Part shown: positions 16,651 to 24,430 of the stretch, piece after piece | Numbering within the stretch: position 1 is the first letter of the stretch | Layout of the letters: each line of letters begins with the position of its first letter | Assembly (NCBI GenBank): GCA_014874385.1 | Contig: JACWAE010000017.1 | Coordinates: forward strand, 1-40,708 | Length of the DNA: 40,708 nucleotides | Source: Dehalococcoidia bacterium | GTDB taxonomy: Bacteria > Chloroflexota > Dehalococcoidia > SZUA-161 | Reading direction: 5' to 3' | Notes under the pieces: model-generated | Told to the model about the DNA's origin: nothing | Databases searched by the model: none | The model's input: only the letters and a program-made list of their open reading frames with translations | Program-made: the position numbers and the translations under genes

Positions 16651-16673
16651 GCTAAGAACGAAAGGGAGCGGAA

Positions 16674-18125
16674 TTGTCAAAACAAACCAGGCAATTCGAT
16701 GAAGAATATGACGTAGCGGTAATAGGGGCGGGAATAGGTGGTTTAACCTGCGCAGCCTATCTGGCGAAGAAGGGCAAGAAGGTCAAGGTCTTCGAGCAGC
16801 ACTCCGTGCCCGGCGGTTGCTGCACCTCCTTTTCCAGAAAGGGTTTTAAGTTCGATGCCGGAGTCCTGCACCTGACGGGAGGTAAAGAAAGCGGAGCTTT
16901 CCAGAGAGTCCTCTCCGCTCTGGAGATAGAAGACGAATTTAAGTTCAAAGAGCAGTTTCAACGTTTTATCTTCCCAGGCCTGACACTGGATAGCAGCAGG
17001 GCTGTGGAGGATTTTCCCCGGAAGCTAAAAGAGCTGTTCCCCCGGGAAAGCGAAGGGATAACAAATTTATTTGACATAATCAAATCAATTTACGAAGACA
17101 TCAAGAAACTCCCGACCCTATCTCCCTTGCTGGCGAAGTACAGGGAGAGGTCGTTTCAAGAGCTGGTCGATGAGCACATTAAAGATGCAAAATTGAAAGC
17201 CCTCGTTAACGCCAACTGGCATCTCTGGTATCCCCCCTGGAATAACTCAGCGATAGATTATGCCGCCCTGATGGTCACCGAGCAGCTTCGCGGCTATTTT
17301 TACCCACTCGGGGGGATTCAGGCAGTGCCGGATACCCTCGTCCGAGTCCTCAAAAGTTATGGCGGCGAGATAGAGTACAGGACCTTTGTGGACAGGATTA
17401 TTCTGGAAAAGGGCAAAGCTGCGGGCATCGAAACAAGGAAGGGGAAACAGGTTCGTGCAGCACAGGTTGTGTCAAATATAGCAGCCAGAGCTACCTTCCT
17501 CAACCTGGTAGGCGAAGAGAACCTGCCCGAAGATTTTGTCAAAACATTAAACCGGCTCGAAATAAGCCTGTCATCCTTCTATGTATACCTGGGGGTTGAT
17601 ATCGACCCGAGGACAACAGGCGTCGATGCCCCGGAGACCATAGTTTACGAAACCTACGATAATACGGAAGAGTGGAATCGCCTGTTAGAGGGCGAGCTTG
17701 CCATCCCCTGCTTTGGAATCTCAATTCCCACGCTAGTTGACCCCGGCCTGGCGCCACCGGGTAAGCATGTTATGATTATTATGACCATGGCACCCTACTA
17801 TCTGGCAGGTAAAAGCTGGCGGGAAGAGAAAGGGAGGTTTGCCAGGAAACTTATTGCCAAGGCCGAGAAACTCATCCCGGGCCTTTCCCAGCATATCGTT
17901 GTGCAGGATGCTGCTACACCTCTGACCTATGAAAGGTACACCCTGAATACTATGGGTGCTGCCATGGGATGGGCCTTCTCCCCGCAGATGTTTATGAAAA
18001 GGCTGGAGCAAAAGACCCCCATCCCCAATCTTTATCTGGCAGGGCATTGGACCATGCCCGGTGGCGGCGTGCCCGCAGTTGCACTATCCGGGCTGCGCGC
18101 TGCCCGCATGATTCTCGGCGAATGA
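16674..18125 (+). CDS. Phytoene-desaturase/amine-oxidase-like FAD-dependent oxidoreductase
   Basis: The 483-residue product starts at TTG 16674 after AAGGGAG. It carries a Rossmann FAD motif VAVIGAGIGGLTCAAYLAKKG near residue 15, then EQHSVPGGCCTSF and GFKFDAGVLHLTGG, typical of phytoene desaturase, carotenoid isomerase and related all-trans-retinol saturase proteins. The C-terminal NLYLAGHWTMPGGGVPAVALSGLRAA is the usual FAD-closing motif. No carotenoid genes are nearby. In this operon it more likely oxidises or reduces a hydrophobic or cyclic acyl compound. It follows the dienoyl-CoA reductase by 23 bp. The substrate is unknown. Confidence 0.85.
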   Translation: MSKQTRQFDEEYDVAVIGAGIGGLTCAAYLAKKGKKVKVFEQHSVPGGCCTSFSRKGFKFDAGVLHLTGGKESGAFQRVLSALEIEDEFKFKEQFQRFIFPGLTLDSSRAVEDFPRKLKELFPRESEGITNLFDIIKSIYEDIKKLPTLSPLLAKYRERSFQELVDEHIKDAKLKALVNANWHLWYPPWNNSAIDYAALMVTEQLRGYFYPLGGIQAVPDTLVRVLKSYGGEIEYRTFVDRIILEKGKAAGIETRKGKQVRAAQVVSNIAARATFLNLVGEENLPEDFVKTLNRLEISLSSFYVYLGVDIDPRTTGVDAPETIVYETYDNTEEWNRLLEGELAIPCFGISIPTLVDPGLAPPGKHVMIIMTMAPYYLAGKSWREEKGRFARKLIAKAEKLIPGLSQHIVVQDAATPLTYERYTLNTMGAAMGWAFSPQMFMKRLEQKTPIPNLYLAGHWTMPGGGVPAVALSGLRAARMILGE

Positions 18126-18267
18126 GCACGACTGTTGACAGTCGCCTTCGACCTTGTTAAAATTTTCACAGTCTGCTTTTTCCCTTGAAAGGTGTGCACT
18201 ATCCTCAATGTTCCTAAGCAAAAACGCTGCGAGCCCCAAGCCAAATCTATAAGAAAGGAAGGGATGT

Positions 18268-19164
18268 ATGCCCAGTGAAAACAAGGTTGGGAAACTAAGC
18301 GACATCACCAAGATCATCAAAGATGGGGACAAAGTGGCTATAGGGGGTTCCTGGTTAGGCGGCCATCCTATGGCAATTATCCGCGAGATCATCCGCTCCA
18401 AAATCAAGGACCTGACAGCCATAACCGTCGTGGGCAGTATAGATGTCGACCTGCTCATAGGGGCTGGTTGTCTGAAAAGGTTGATGTTTTCATTCGTGAG
18501 CATGGAGGCATTCGGCCTGGCTCCCAACTTCCGCAGGGCGATTGAGAAGGAAGGCCTACCCTATGACGAGATAACAGGGCTGGCCGTAATCATAGGCCTG
18601 GAGGCAGGGGGAAGAAACGTACCGTTCCTGCCCTACCGAGGCCCCTTCGGCTCCGACCTGGTAAAATACAGGCCCGAATTCTATAAAAACATAAAATGTC
18701 CCTTCACCGGAGAGGAACTTATAGCTGCTGCCGCTATTGTGCCCGACGTTGCCATTATTCACGCAGTACGTGCGGACAAAACCGGAAATATCCAGATGGA
18801 AGGCACAACAGGCACTGACATCGAGATGATGAGGGCGGCGAAGAAGAGGATTGTATCGGTAGAGGAAGTAGTGCCCAGCGAAGAGATATGGAAGCATCCT
18901 GAGAAGACCAAGGTCCCCAAATTCCAGGTGGACATGGTCATAGAGGCTCCGCTCGGCGCCCACCCCACCTCATGCGCTCCGCATTATGTATTCGATGCCT
19001 GGCACATCATGAAGTACATGGAATATGCAGCCAGCGCTGAGACATTCAAAAAATACATAGAAGATTATGTGATGAAGCCGGAGTGGGAATATCTGGAAGC
19101 TATCGGCGGCATGCGCCAGGCGTCTATCCTTCGCAGACTAGCAAGGGAGGTAAAGTTCCTATGA
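18268..19164 (+). CDS. CoA-transferase family I alpha subunit (GctA/IpdA-like)
   Basis: The 298-residue product matches alpha subunits of glutaconate CoA-transferase and of IpdA, the steroid-ring hydrolase relative. It has DKVAIGGSWLGGHPMAIIREIIR, TAITVVGSIDVDLLIGAGCL, a PFTGEEL segment and IHAVRADKTGNIQMEGTTG. It should form a heteromer with the next gene, whose ATG overlaps its stop as ATGA. The product either moves CoA between acids or, as in IpdAB, hydrolyses a cyclic oxoacyl-CoA. Start supported by AGAAAGGAAGGG before ATG 18268. Confidence 0.88.
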   Translation: MPSENKVGKLSDITKIIKDGDKVAIGGSWLGGHPMAIIREIIRSKIKDLTAITVVGSIDVDLLIGAGCLKRLMFSFVSMEAFGLAPNFRRAIEKEGLPYDEITGLAVIIGLEAGGRNVPFLPYRGPFGSDLVKYRPEFYKNIKCPFTGEELIAAAAIVPDVAIIHAVRADKTGNIQMEGTTGTDIEMMRAAKKRIVSVEEVVPSEEIWKHPEKTKVPKFQVDMVIEAPLGAHPTSCAPHYVFDAWHIMKYMEYAASAETFKKYIEDYVMKPEWEYLEAIGGMRQASILRRLAREVKFL

Positions 19165-20018
19165 AGCAGTATGCTAAAGACTATACCGTCGGCGAGTTGA
19201 TGTGCGTGACCCTGGCAAAAGAGATCGAAGATGGCGATGTAGTCGTCCTGGGCTCGTTTACCCCGCTTGCCTATGCCAGCTATATCTTGGCGAAGATTAC
19301 CCACGCGCCGAATAGCTGCTTGCTCGCTTACGCCGCAGTCGATTTCAGGCCGTTCCAGCTCTCGTTTATCCGGGCTGAGTCCTCTGCAACACGGGGAGCC
19401 GCCCTGATGTGGACTATGCTGGAAGACCTCAACTCAGTTCACTTGAAGGGAAGAGGCGACGTTGAGGCTATATCGAGTATTCAGGCAGACCAGTACGGGA
19501 ATATCAACCTGTCAGTGGTCGGGGAATATGATAAGCCGAAGCTGCGCGGACCCGGCGGAGCCGGTGCCCCCGAGGTAATAAAGATGCACCGCAAGATGAT
19601 AGGCTACTTTCCCGGGCATTCCAAGATGACCTTCGTTCCCAAGGTCGACGTGATAACGGGCACCAGGTACCTTATCGGAGCGCAAGAGCGAATCAAATCA
19701 GGGTATAGACCCGGCCCTATCCGCTATATCACGAATCTCTGTGTCATTACCAAAGAGGAGAAGGACAAACCATTCCGGATAGACTTCCTGCATCCGGGCG
19801 TTAAAGCAGAGGATGTGGTCAACAACACTGGCTTCCCGTTGGAAGTCCCATCGAATATCCCGGAGACTGAGAAGCCCACAGAAGAACAGGTCAGGCTGTT
19901 AAGAGAGGAGGTAGACCCCTACGGGACAATCAACTTCGACTTCAAGCCTGGCAAGGAGAGGTTAGGCTATTTGAAGGAAATGCTGAACAAGGAGCTCCAG
20001 GCTATCGGCTACGCATAG
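19161..20018 (+). CDS. CoA-transferase family I beta subunit (GctB/IpdB-like), catalytic Glu apparently absent
   Basis: The correct start is ATG 19161, overlapping the alpha stop (ATGA) with AGGGAGG at 19144-19150; the product is 285 residues. It has ELMCVTLAKEIEDGDVVVLG, a KITHAPN segment and QADQYGNINLSVVG, typical of GctB/IpdB proteins. In classical glutaconate CoA-transferases the catalytic glutamate sits in a VFE[AS]G motif just after the HAPN-like segment. Here the aligned stretch reads SCLLAYAAVDFRP with no glutamate. That favours an IpdAB-like hydrolase over a transferase, by hand alignment. Together with the alpha subunit it could open a ring or cleave a branched oxoacyl-CoA. Confidence 0.85.
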   Translation: MKQYAKDYTVGELMCVTLAKEIEDGDVVVLGSFTPLAYASYILAKITHAPNSCLLAYAAVDFRPFQLSFIRAESSATRGAALMWTMLEDLNSVHLKGRGDVEAISSIQADQYGNINLSVVGEYDKPKLRGPGGAGAPEVIKMHRKMIGYFPGHSKMTFVPKVDVITGTRYLIGAQERIKSGYRPGPIRYITNLCVITKEEKDKPFRIDFLHPGVKAEDVVNNTGFPLEVPSNIPETEKPTEEQVRLLREEVDPYGTINFDFKPGKERLGYLKEMLNKELQAIGYA

Positions 20019-20066
20019 GTTGCTTGTTAGATTGATGACAAACTTAAGGAGAAAGGGGAACAATTT

Positions 20067-20831
20067 ATGAACTTCGAAACAATATTGCTTGAGAAGAAAG
20101 ACCAGATAGCCACTATCTGGTTCAATCGCCCTGATAAACTGAACGCTGCCAGCCCCCAGTTGTTCAAAGACCTCGATGATGCTCTGACCGACATCGAGAA
20201 GGACGACAGCATCAGGGTGGTCATACTCACCGGAAAAGGCGACGCTTTCAGCGCTGGCGCTGACGTAGGGAAGTTCGAGTTCGATAAAATCATCAAGGGT
20301 GTAGAGTTCATAGAGAACGTGGCTCGGCCGTTTATGCATATCGAGTACCTGCCTAAACCGGTTATTGCGGCTGTGAACGGGTACGCATTCGGATTCGGCA
20401 CAGGTATCACCCTTGCCTGCGACATTGTTATTGCCTCTGACAAGGCTAAATTCGGCACCAAGGAAGTCAACTGGGGCCAGATACCGATAGAGACACTGCT
20501 TCGTGGCGCCGAGCACGTTGGCAAGCGCACCATTTCGTACATGACTCTCACCGGTGCCACTTTCACTGCTGAAGAAGCCAAGGCCGTGGGGCTGGTAAAC
20601 AAAGTGGTCCCCCATGACCAGTTGATGCCAGAGGTCATGAAGATAGCAGAAGGGATGAAGCAGGGCGCGCCGCTGGCCCAGAGAATGATTAAGAGGGTAT
20701 TGAACCGCAAGTGCCATGAGGACTGGGATTGGACAGTGCTCATGATGCCGACCATCTTCTCCAGTGAGGATGTAGCTGAGAGCATGAAGGCCTTCAAAGA
20801 GAAGCGGAAACCGCAGTTCAAAGGCAGATAG
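20067..20831 (+). CDS. Crotonase-family protein (enoyl-CoA hydratase/isomerase), one catalytic Glu missing
   Basis: The 254-residue product has the crotonase oxyanion-hole segments SAGADVGKF and NGYAFGFGTGI, and CDIVIASDKAKFG. Compared with rat enoyl-CoA hydratase, the Glu144 position is Gly113 while the Glu164 position is Glu133 (FGTKE). Crotonases keeping only the second glutamate are often isomerases or carry out other chemistry, so simple hydration is not assured. AAGGAGAAAGGGG precedes the ATG. It follows the CoA-transferase-like pair and precedes the B12 mutase, separated from it by a dispersed repeat. Confidence 0.88.
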   Translation: MNFETILLEKKDQIATIWFNRPDKLNAASPQLFKDLDDALTDIEKDDSIRVVILTGKGDAFSAGADVGKFEFDKIIKGVEFIENVARPFMHIEYLPKPVIAAVNGYAFGFGTGITLACDIVIASDKAKFGTKEVNWGQIPIETLLRGAEHVGKRTISYMTLTGATFTAEEAKAVGLVNKVVPHDQLMPEVMKIAEGMKQGAPLAQRMIKRVLNRKCHEDWDWTVLMMPTIFSSEDVAESMKAFKEKRKPQFKGR

Positions 20832-20837
20832 TGGCAG

Positions 20838-20950
20838 TCGTTTACTAAAGAGGAGTTCAGAGGGGCGTAGCCCCTTTGACGGGGGTCTTGGGGGTGCCCC
20901 CCCAGCCATTACTTCCCCCAAGATTGGGGGATAGAGGGGGTTGAAAAAAG
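20838..20950 (-). repeat. Dispersed palindromic repeat, copy 1
   Basis: A GC-rich block of stacked inverted segments (CCCCCAATCTTGGGGG, GGGGCTACGCCCC and similar). On the minus strand it reads in the same order as copies at 33774-33881 and 37671-37778, including the flanking GTTTACTA-like end. It sits inside the acyl-CoA operon between a crotonase and the B12 mutase genes. Confidence 0.75.
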
Positions 20951-20999
20951 ATTATTAAGCGACCTCGATAGTGGCGAAATATAAGGAGGTAGGTGACAC

Positions 21000-22703
21000 A
21001 TGTTCGATGAAAAAACTTTAGGAGAAGCTAAGAAGTTTCTGGAGCAATGGCAGGAGGCCGTTAACAAGATATATCAGGGTAAGGATTTCACCGCCAAGAC
21101 GAACTCCGGCATACCGATAAAGCCTGTTTACACGCCGCTGGATATTCAGGACATCGACTATACAAAGGACATCGCAATGCCCGGGGCTTACCCCTACATT
21201 AGAAGCAACTATCCCATCCATTACCAATACCAGCCCTGGGTTAACCAGCCAGTGCACGGTTACGGTCTCCCCGAGCATACCAAGGAGCGTATGGATGCCC
21301 TGACCAAGGCCGGTATGGAGGGCTACTTCGGCGCCAGGAGCTACAACCTGGTATGGGACTACCCGGGATACTTCGGCATCGACCCGGACGATCCGGAAGC
21401 CGAAGGTTACATCGGGAAAGACGGGGTTTCCTGCAACACCCTCGACGATTTCGCCCGCATGCTCGATGGTTTAGACATATCCAAGAACAACATTATCCTC
21501 ATAAACGGCGACACCCTCCCCATGTTCTCTCTTTATATAGCCTACGCCGAGAACAGAGGCGTGCCGAGGGGCAGCCTGCGCGGCAACACCATGAACTGGG
21601 TATTCACAGCCTGGTATGCTCCCAACTTCATGTGGGAAACCGAGGACGCACTGAAGCTGGCCACCGAAAATATACACTTCTGCGTCAAGAATATCCCCCG
21701 CTGGAACCACACGAATATCCAGGGACACGCAATCTCGGAGACCGGCGCTGATGCTATCCATCAGATGGGCTTCTGCCTTGCCACCGCCAGAGCAGTTGCA
21801 GACTCATGCAAAGCTGCCGGTCTGAATCCCGATGATTTCTTGACCGGCATAGGTTTCCAGATAGCGCAGTGCAACGACTTCTTCGAGTATATCTGCATGT
21901 TCAGGGCGTGGAGAAAGCTCTGGGCCAGGATTACGCGAGAGAGATATGGTGCCACGAAGCCAGCCGCTATGCACCTGAGAACACATACCAACACCTCATG
22001 CTTCGAGCTGGTCAAGCAGCAGCCGTTGAACAATATCATTCGCAGCGCCTACCACGCTCTGGGTGCGGCGCTTTCAGGCACGACAGCGATGCAGATACCG
22101 GCTTACGACGAGCCTATCGGCATCCCCACTGAGGAGTCCGCTATTCTGACACTCAGGATACAGCAGATTCTGGTACACGAGACCGGAATAACCAAGGTGG
22201 GCGACCCCCTGGCAGGCTCCTACTATGTCGAATGGCTGACCAAGCGGATGGAGGAAGAGGGAGAAAAGATTCTCAAGGAGATCGAGGATGCAGGCGGATT
22301 TGTCAAAGCTCATAAGGCTGGAATGCTGGCTACGGTTCTGAGAAAGGGCTGCGACCAGTGGAGGGACGAGATCGACAAAGGCAAGAGAGTGGTAGTAGGG
22401 TGGAACAAATATCAGATTGAGGAATCCCTTAAGGTCAAAGCGTTCAGGCCTGACCCCGAGGTCGCCAGGGTTTCTATCGAGAGAACCAGGGAGTACAAGA
22501 AGCGCAGAGACCAGGCTAAGACCGATGCAGCGCTCAACGGCGTGGTCGAGGCCTGCAAAAAGTTGAAGGCAGGCGAATACGGCCATGTGATGCCCGCCTG
22601 CATCGAGGCTGCCAAGGCGCATGCCACCGCAGGGGAGATCTCGAAGGCACTGCGGAAGGTCATGAGATGGGGGCCTGAATACAACGTAATGCTAAAGTTC
22701 TAA
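21000..22703 (+). CDS. B12-dependent acyl-CoA mutase, large (catalytic) subunit, altered substrate pocket
   Basis: The 567-residue product is the substrate-binding barrel of the methylmalonyl-CoA mutase superfamily, matching the length of IcmA/HcmA-type large subunits with a separate B12 subunit. AYPYIRSNYPIHYQYQPW aligns with the mutase motif containing Arg82 and Tyr89 (here Arg68, Tyr75). Other determinants differ in hand alignment. Methylmalonyl-CoA mutase Gln197 is Met198 here, the carboxylate-binding Arg207 is Pro208, and Tyr243-His244 is His243-Ala244. The Icm and Hcm families have Gln where Arg207 lies, so this combination fits none of the known substrates. It should catalyse a carbon-skeleton rearrangement with adenosylcobalamin. 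AAGGAGGTAGGTGACAC precedes the start. Its B12 subunit follows. Confidence 0.88.
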   Translation: MFDEKTLGEAKKFLEQWQEAVNKIYQGKDFTAKTNSGIPIKPVYTPLDIQDIDYTKDIAMPGAYPYIRSNYPIHYQYQPWVNQPVHGYGLPEHTKERMDALTKAGMEGYFGARSYNLVWDYPGYFGIDPDDPEAEGYIGKDGVSCNTLDDFARMLDGLDISKNNIILINGDTLPMFSLYIAYAENRGVPRGSLRGNTMNWVFTAWYAPNFMWETEDALKLATENIHFCVKNIPRWNHTNIQGHAISETGADAIHQMGFCLATARAVADSCKAAGLNPDDFLTGIGFQIAQCNDFFEYICMFRAWRKLWARITRERYGATKPAAMHLRTHTNTSCFELVKQQPLNNIIRSAYHALGAALSGTTAMQIPAYDEPIGIPTEESAILTLRIQQILVHETGITKVGDPLAGSYYVEWLTKRMEEEGEKILKEIEDAGGFVKAHKAGMLATVLRKGCDQWRDEIDKGKRVVVGWNKYQIEESLKVKAFRPDPEVARVSIERTREYKKRRDQAKTDAALNGVVEACKKLKAGEYGHVMPACIEAAKAHATAGEISKALRKVMRWGPEYNVMLKF

Positions 22704-22745
22704 AGACAACAGCCCGTCGAACTACTGTAAAGGGGGGTTACGAAA

Positions 22746-23153
22746 TTGTCTAAAAATGGAAGACCGAAAGTTCTGCTGGTAAAGCATTGGATCGATATCC
22801 ATGACAGGGGGCTGAGGCTGATTGCATCCCGCTGCCGGGATGCAGGCTTCGAGGTAGTTTATGCCAGCTACAGCCAGCCGGAAGAAGTGGTGAAAATGGC
22901 TGTGCAGGAAGACGTGGATGTTATAGGCATGAGCTTCTTCACCAGCGCCTACGAAGCCCATCTTCCCAGGGTGATGGAGGGGTTGAAGAAGAACAAATTG
23001 GGCCACGTTATGGTCGTCCTGGGAGGAGTCATCCCGGACGAAGACTACGATATGCTCAAGAAGCAGGGTGTCAGAGCGATATTTGGTGCGGGCTCGGACG
23101 TGAACCAGTTCATAGAGCTGGTGAAGACGGAGGTGCCCCAGCAAAAGAAGTAG
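22746..23153 (+). CDS. B12-binding subunit of acyl-CoA mutase
   Basis: The 135-residue product is a stand-alone cobalamin-binding domain. It carries the DxHxxG motif as DIHDRG (base-off/His-on binding), then a SFF-TSA segment in place of the usual SxL and the LGGVIPDEDYDML loop. It starts at TTG 22746 after AAGGGGGG and lies 42 bp after the large subunit, so they form a heteromeric mutase. It is normal in length for IcmB/HcmB/McmA2-type small subunits. A MeaB-like GTPase elsewhere in the window (36563-37585) is a plausible chaperone. Confidence 0.92.
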   Translation: MSKNGRPKVLLVKHWIDIHDRGLRLIASRCRDAGFEVVYASYSQPEEVVKMAVQEDVDVIGMSFFTSAYEAHLPRVMEGLKKNKLGHVMVVLGGVIPDEDYDMLKKQGVRAIFGAGSDVNQFIELVKTEVPQQKK

Positions 23154-23195
23154 ATAGCTCAAGAAGCTCCAACTGAACTATAAAAGGAGGGTGCG

Positions 23196-23993
23196 ATGGC
23201 TTATGAAACAATCATTGTAGAGAAAAAAGAGGGGGTTTGCAGGATAACCTTTAACCGCCCGCAGGTCTTGAATGCCTTTAACCCGGCGATGTCGGACGAG
23301 CTTAAGGCAGCCGTAAAGGAAATCGCCAGCGATAAGGAAGTCAGGGTGGTGGTCATAACAGGCGCAGGGGAGCGCGCCTTCATGGCTGGCGCAGACATTG
23401 ATAAGACGATATCCAGATGGGTCGAGACAACCAAAAAGGGCGGAAAGGTCAGGGACGACCACAAGGTGTACTTCAGCCCCAACATGCTCGAGGACCTGCC
23501 GCAGCCGGTGATAGCTGCAATCAACGGGATTGCCTTCGGCATGGGCTCGGAGATAGCGCTGGGGTGCGACATCAGGATAGCTTCGGAGACGGCTCAATTC
23601 GGCCAGCCTGAGATTAAGCTGGGCATCATGTGCGGCGGTGGGGGCAGCGTGAGGATGACCCGCTTGGTGGGGAAAACCAAGGCTATGGAGATGTGCCTGA
23701 CCGGCGACCCCATTGATGCTAAAGAGGCATATCGCATCGGCCTGGTCAACCAGGTGGTGCCGCCTGCAGAGCTGGAGAACGCTGTAAACGCCATGGTGAA
23801 AAAGCTGATGTCAAAAGGCGCTGTGGCACTGGATTACACTAAGAAGAGCGTCAATGCCGCCATGGAGATGGGCTTGAGGGAAGGGGTGGAAAACGAGGGG
23901 CGTCTTTTCTCAGACATCTTCAAGACAGAGGATGCTGAGGAAGGAGCCAAAGCCTTCCTCGAGAAGAGGAAGCCCAACTTCAAGGGCAAGTAA
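23196..23993 (+). CDS. Enoyl-CoA hydratase (crotonase family)
   Basis: The 265-residue product has both catalytic glutamates of enoyl-CoA hydratase. Glu119 lies in GMGSEIALGCDI and Glu139 in QFGQPEIKLG, exactly 20 residues apart as in rat Glu144/Glu164. Oxyanion-hole segments FMAGADI and NGIAFGMG are present. It should hydrate a 2-enoyl-CoA to 3-hydroxyacyl-CoA. AAAAGGAGGGTGCG precedes ATG. It is the last enzyme of the operon, directly after the mutase subunits, and could act on the rearranged product after dehydrogenation. Confidence 0.92.
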   Translation: MAYETIIVEKKEGVCRITFNRPQVLNAFNPAMSDELKAAVKEIASDKEVRVVVITGAGERAFMAGADIDKTISRWVETTKKGGKVRDDHKVYFSPNMLEDLPQPVIAAINGIAFGMGSEIALGCDIRIASETAQFGQPEIKLGIMCGGGGSVRMTRLVGKTKAMEMCLTGDPIDAKEAYRIGLVNQVVPPAELENAVNAMVKKLMSKGAVALDYTKKSVNAAMEMGLREGVENEGRLFSDIFKTEDAEEGAKAFLEKRKPNFKGK

Positions 23994-24137
23994 TCGGGTC
24001 GCTACGCAAGATAAGACATGGTAAGCAGGTCAGTCAGTGGAGTAGGGCTGTTATCAACCATAAGCTGGATACTCTTGACACGAGCGTGTTCTTATGATAG
24101 CCTGCTTCGCAAGAACGATAAGTAAAGGAGAGGTGAA

Positions 24138-24278
24138 ATGCAAGCTTACTGTATGAAGTGCCGCGCCAAGAAAGAAATGAAGAATGCCAAGTCCATTACC
24201 ATGAAGAATGGCAAGCCAGCGACCCAGGGTGTGTGCTCTGCCTGCGGCACCAAGATGTTCAAAATAGGGAAGGGTTAA
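24138..24278 (+). CDS. Small zinc-ribbon protein (DUF5679-type)
   Basis: A 46-codon gene with a strong AAAGGAGAGGTG site before ATG 24138. The product starts MQAYCMKCRAKKEMKNAKS and has two CxxC pairs (CMKC and CSAC) in a short zinc-ribbon layout, ending CGTKMFKIGKG. Such proteins are frequent in Chloroflexota and have no assigned role. A very strong hairpin follows 29 bp after the stop. The upstream gap has TTGACA at 24075 but no convincing -10 box. Confidence 0.8.
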   Translation: MQAYCMKCRAKKEMKNAKSITMKNGKPATQGVCSACGTKMFKIGKG

Positions 24279-24306
24279 AGACGCTACCATTGCCATCGGG
24301 ATCATC

Positions 24307-24342
24307 AAGAAGAGGCTGGGTACGAATACTCAGCCTCTTCTT
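24307..24342 (+). terminator. Strong intrinsic terminator hairpin after zinc-ribbon gene
   Basis: A 16-bp stem (AAGAAGAGGCTGGGTA with one G-T pair) closes a CGAA tetraloop and ends in CTTCTT, giving a U-containing 3' arm. It separates the plus-strand genes from the convergent cobyric acid synthase gene and may terminate both. Confidence 0.75.
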
Positions 24343-24430
24343 AACAGATTGCACTAAAATGAGTAAATGTAAAATCCGGTGGCGGGTCGGCAGCGTCAAT
24401 GGCTTCCCCTAGTGTCAGGCGCTCAGCCAT

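Noticed and set aside
19962..20921. Long minus-strand frame (319 codons) and another (20027-20821) opposite the first crotonase gene
   Set aside because: Both are antisense shadows of a clear crotonase gene with proper motifs, ribosome site and operon context; their translations show no recognisable motif.
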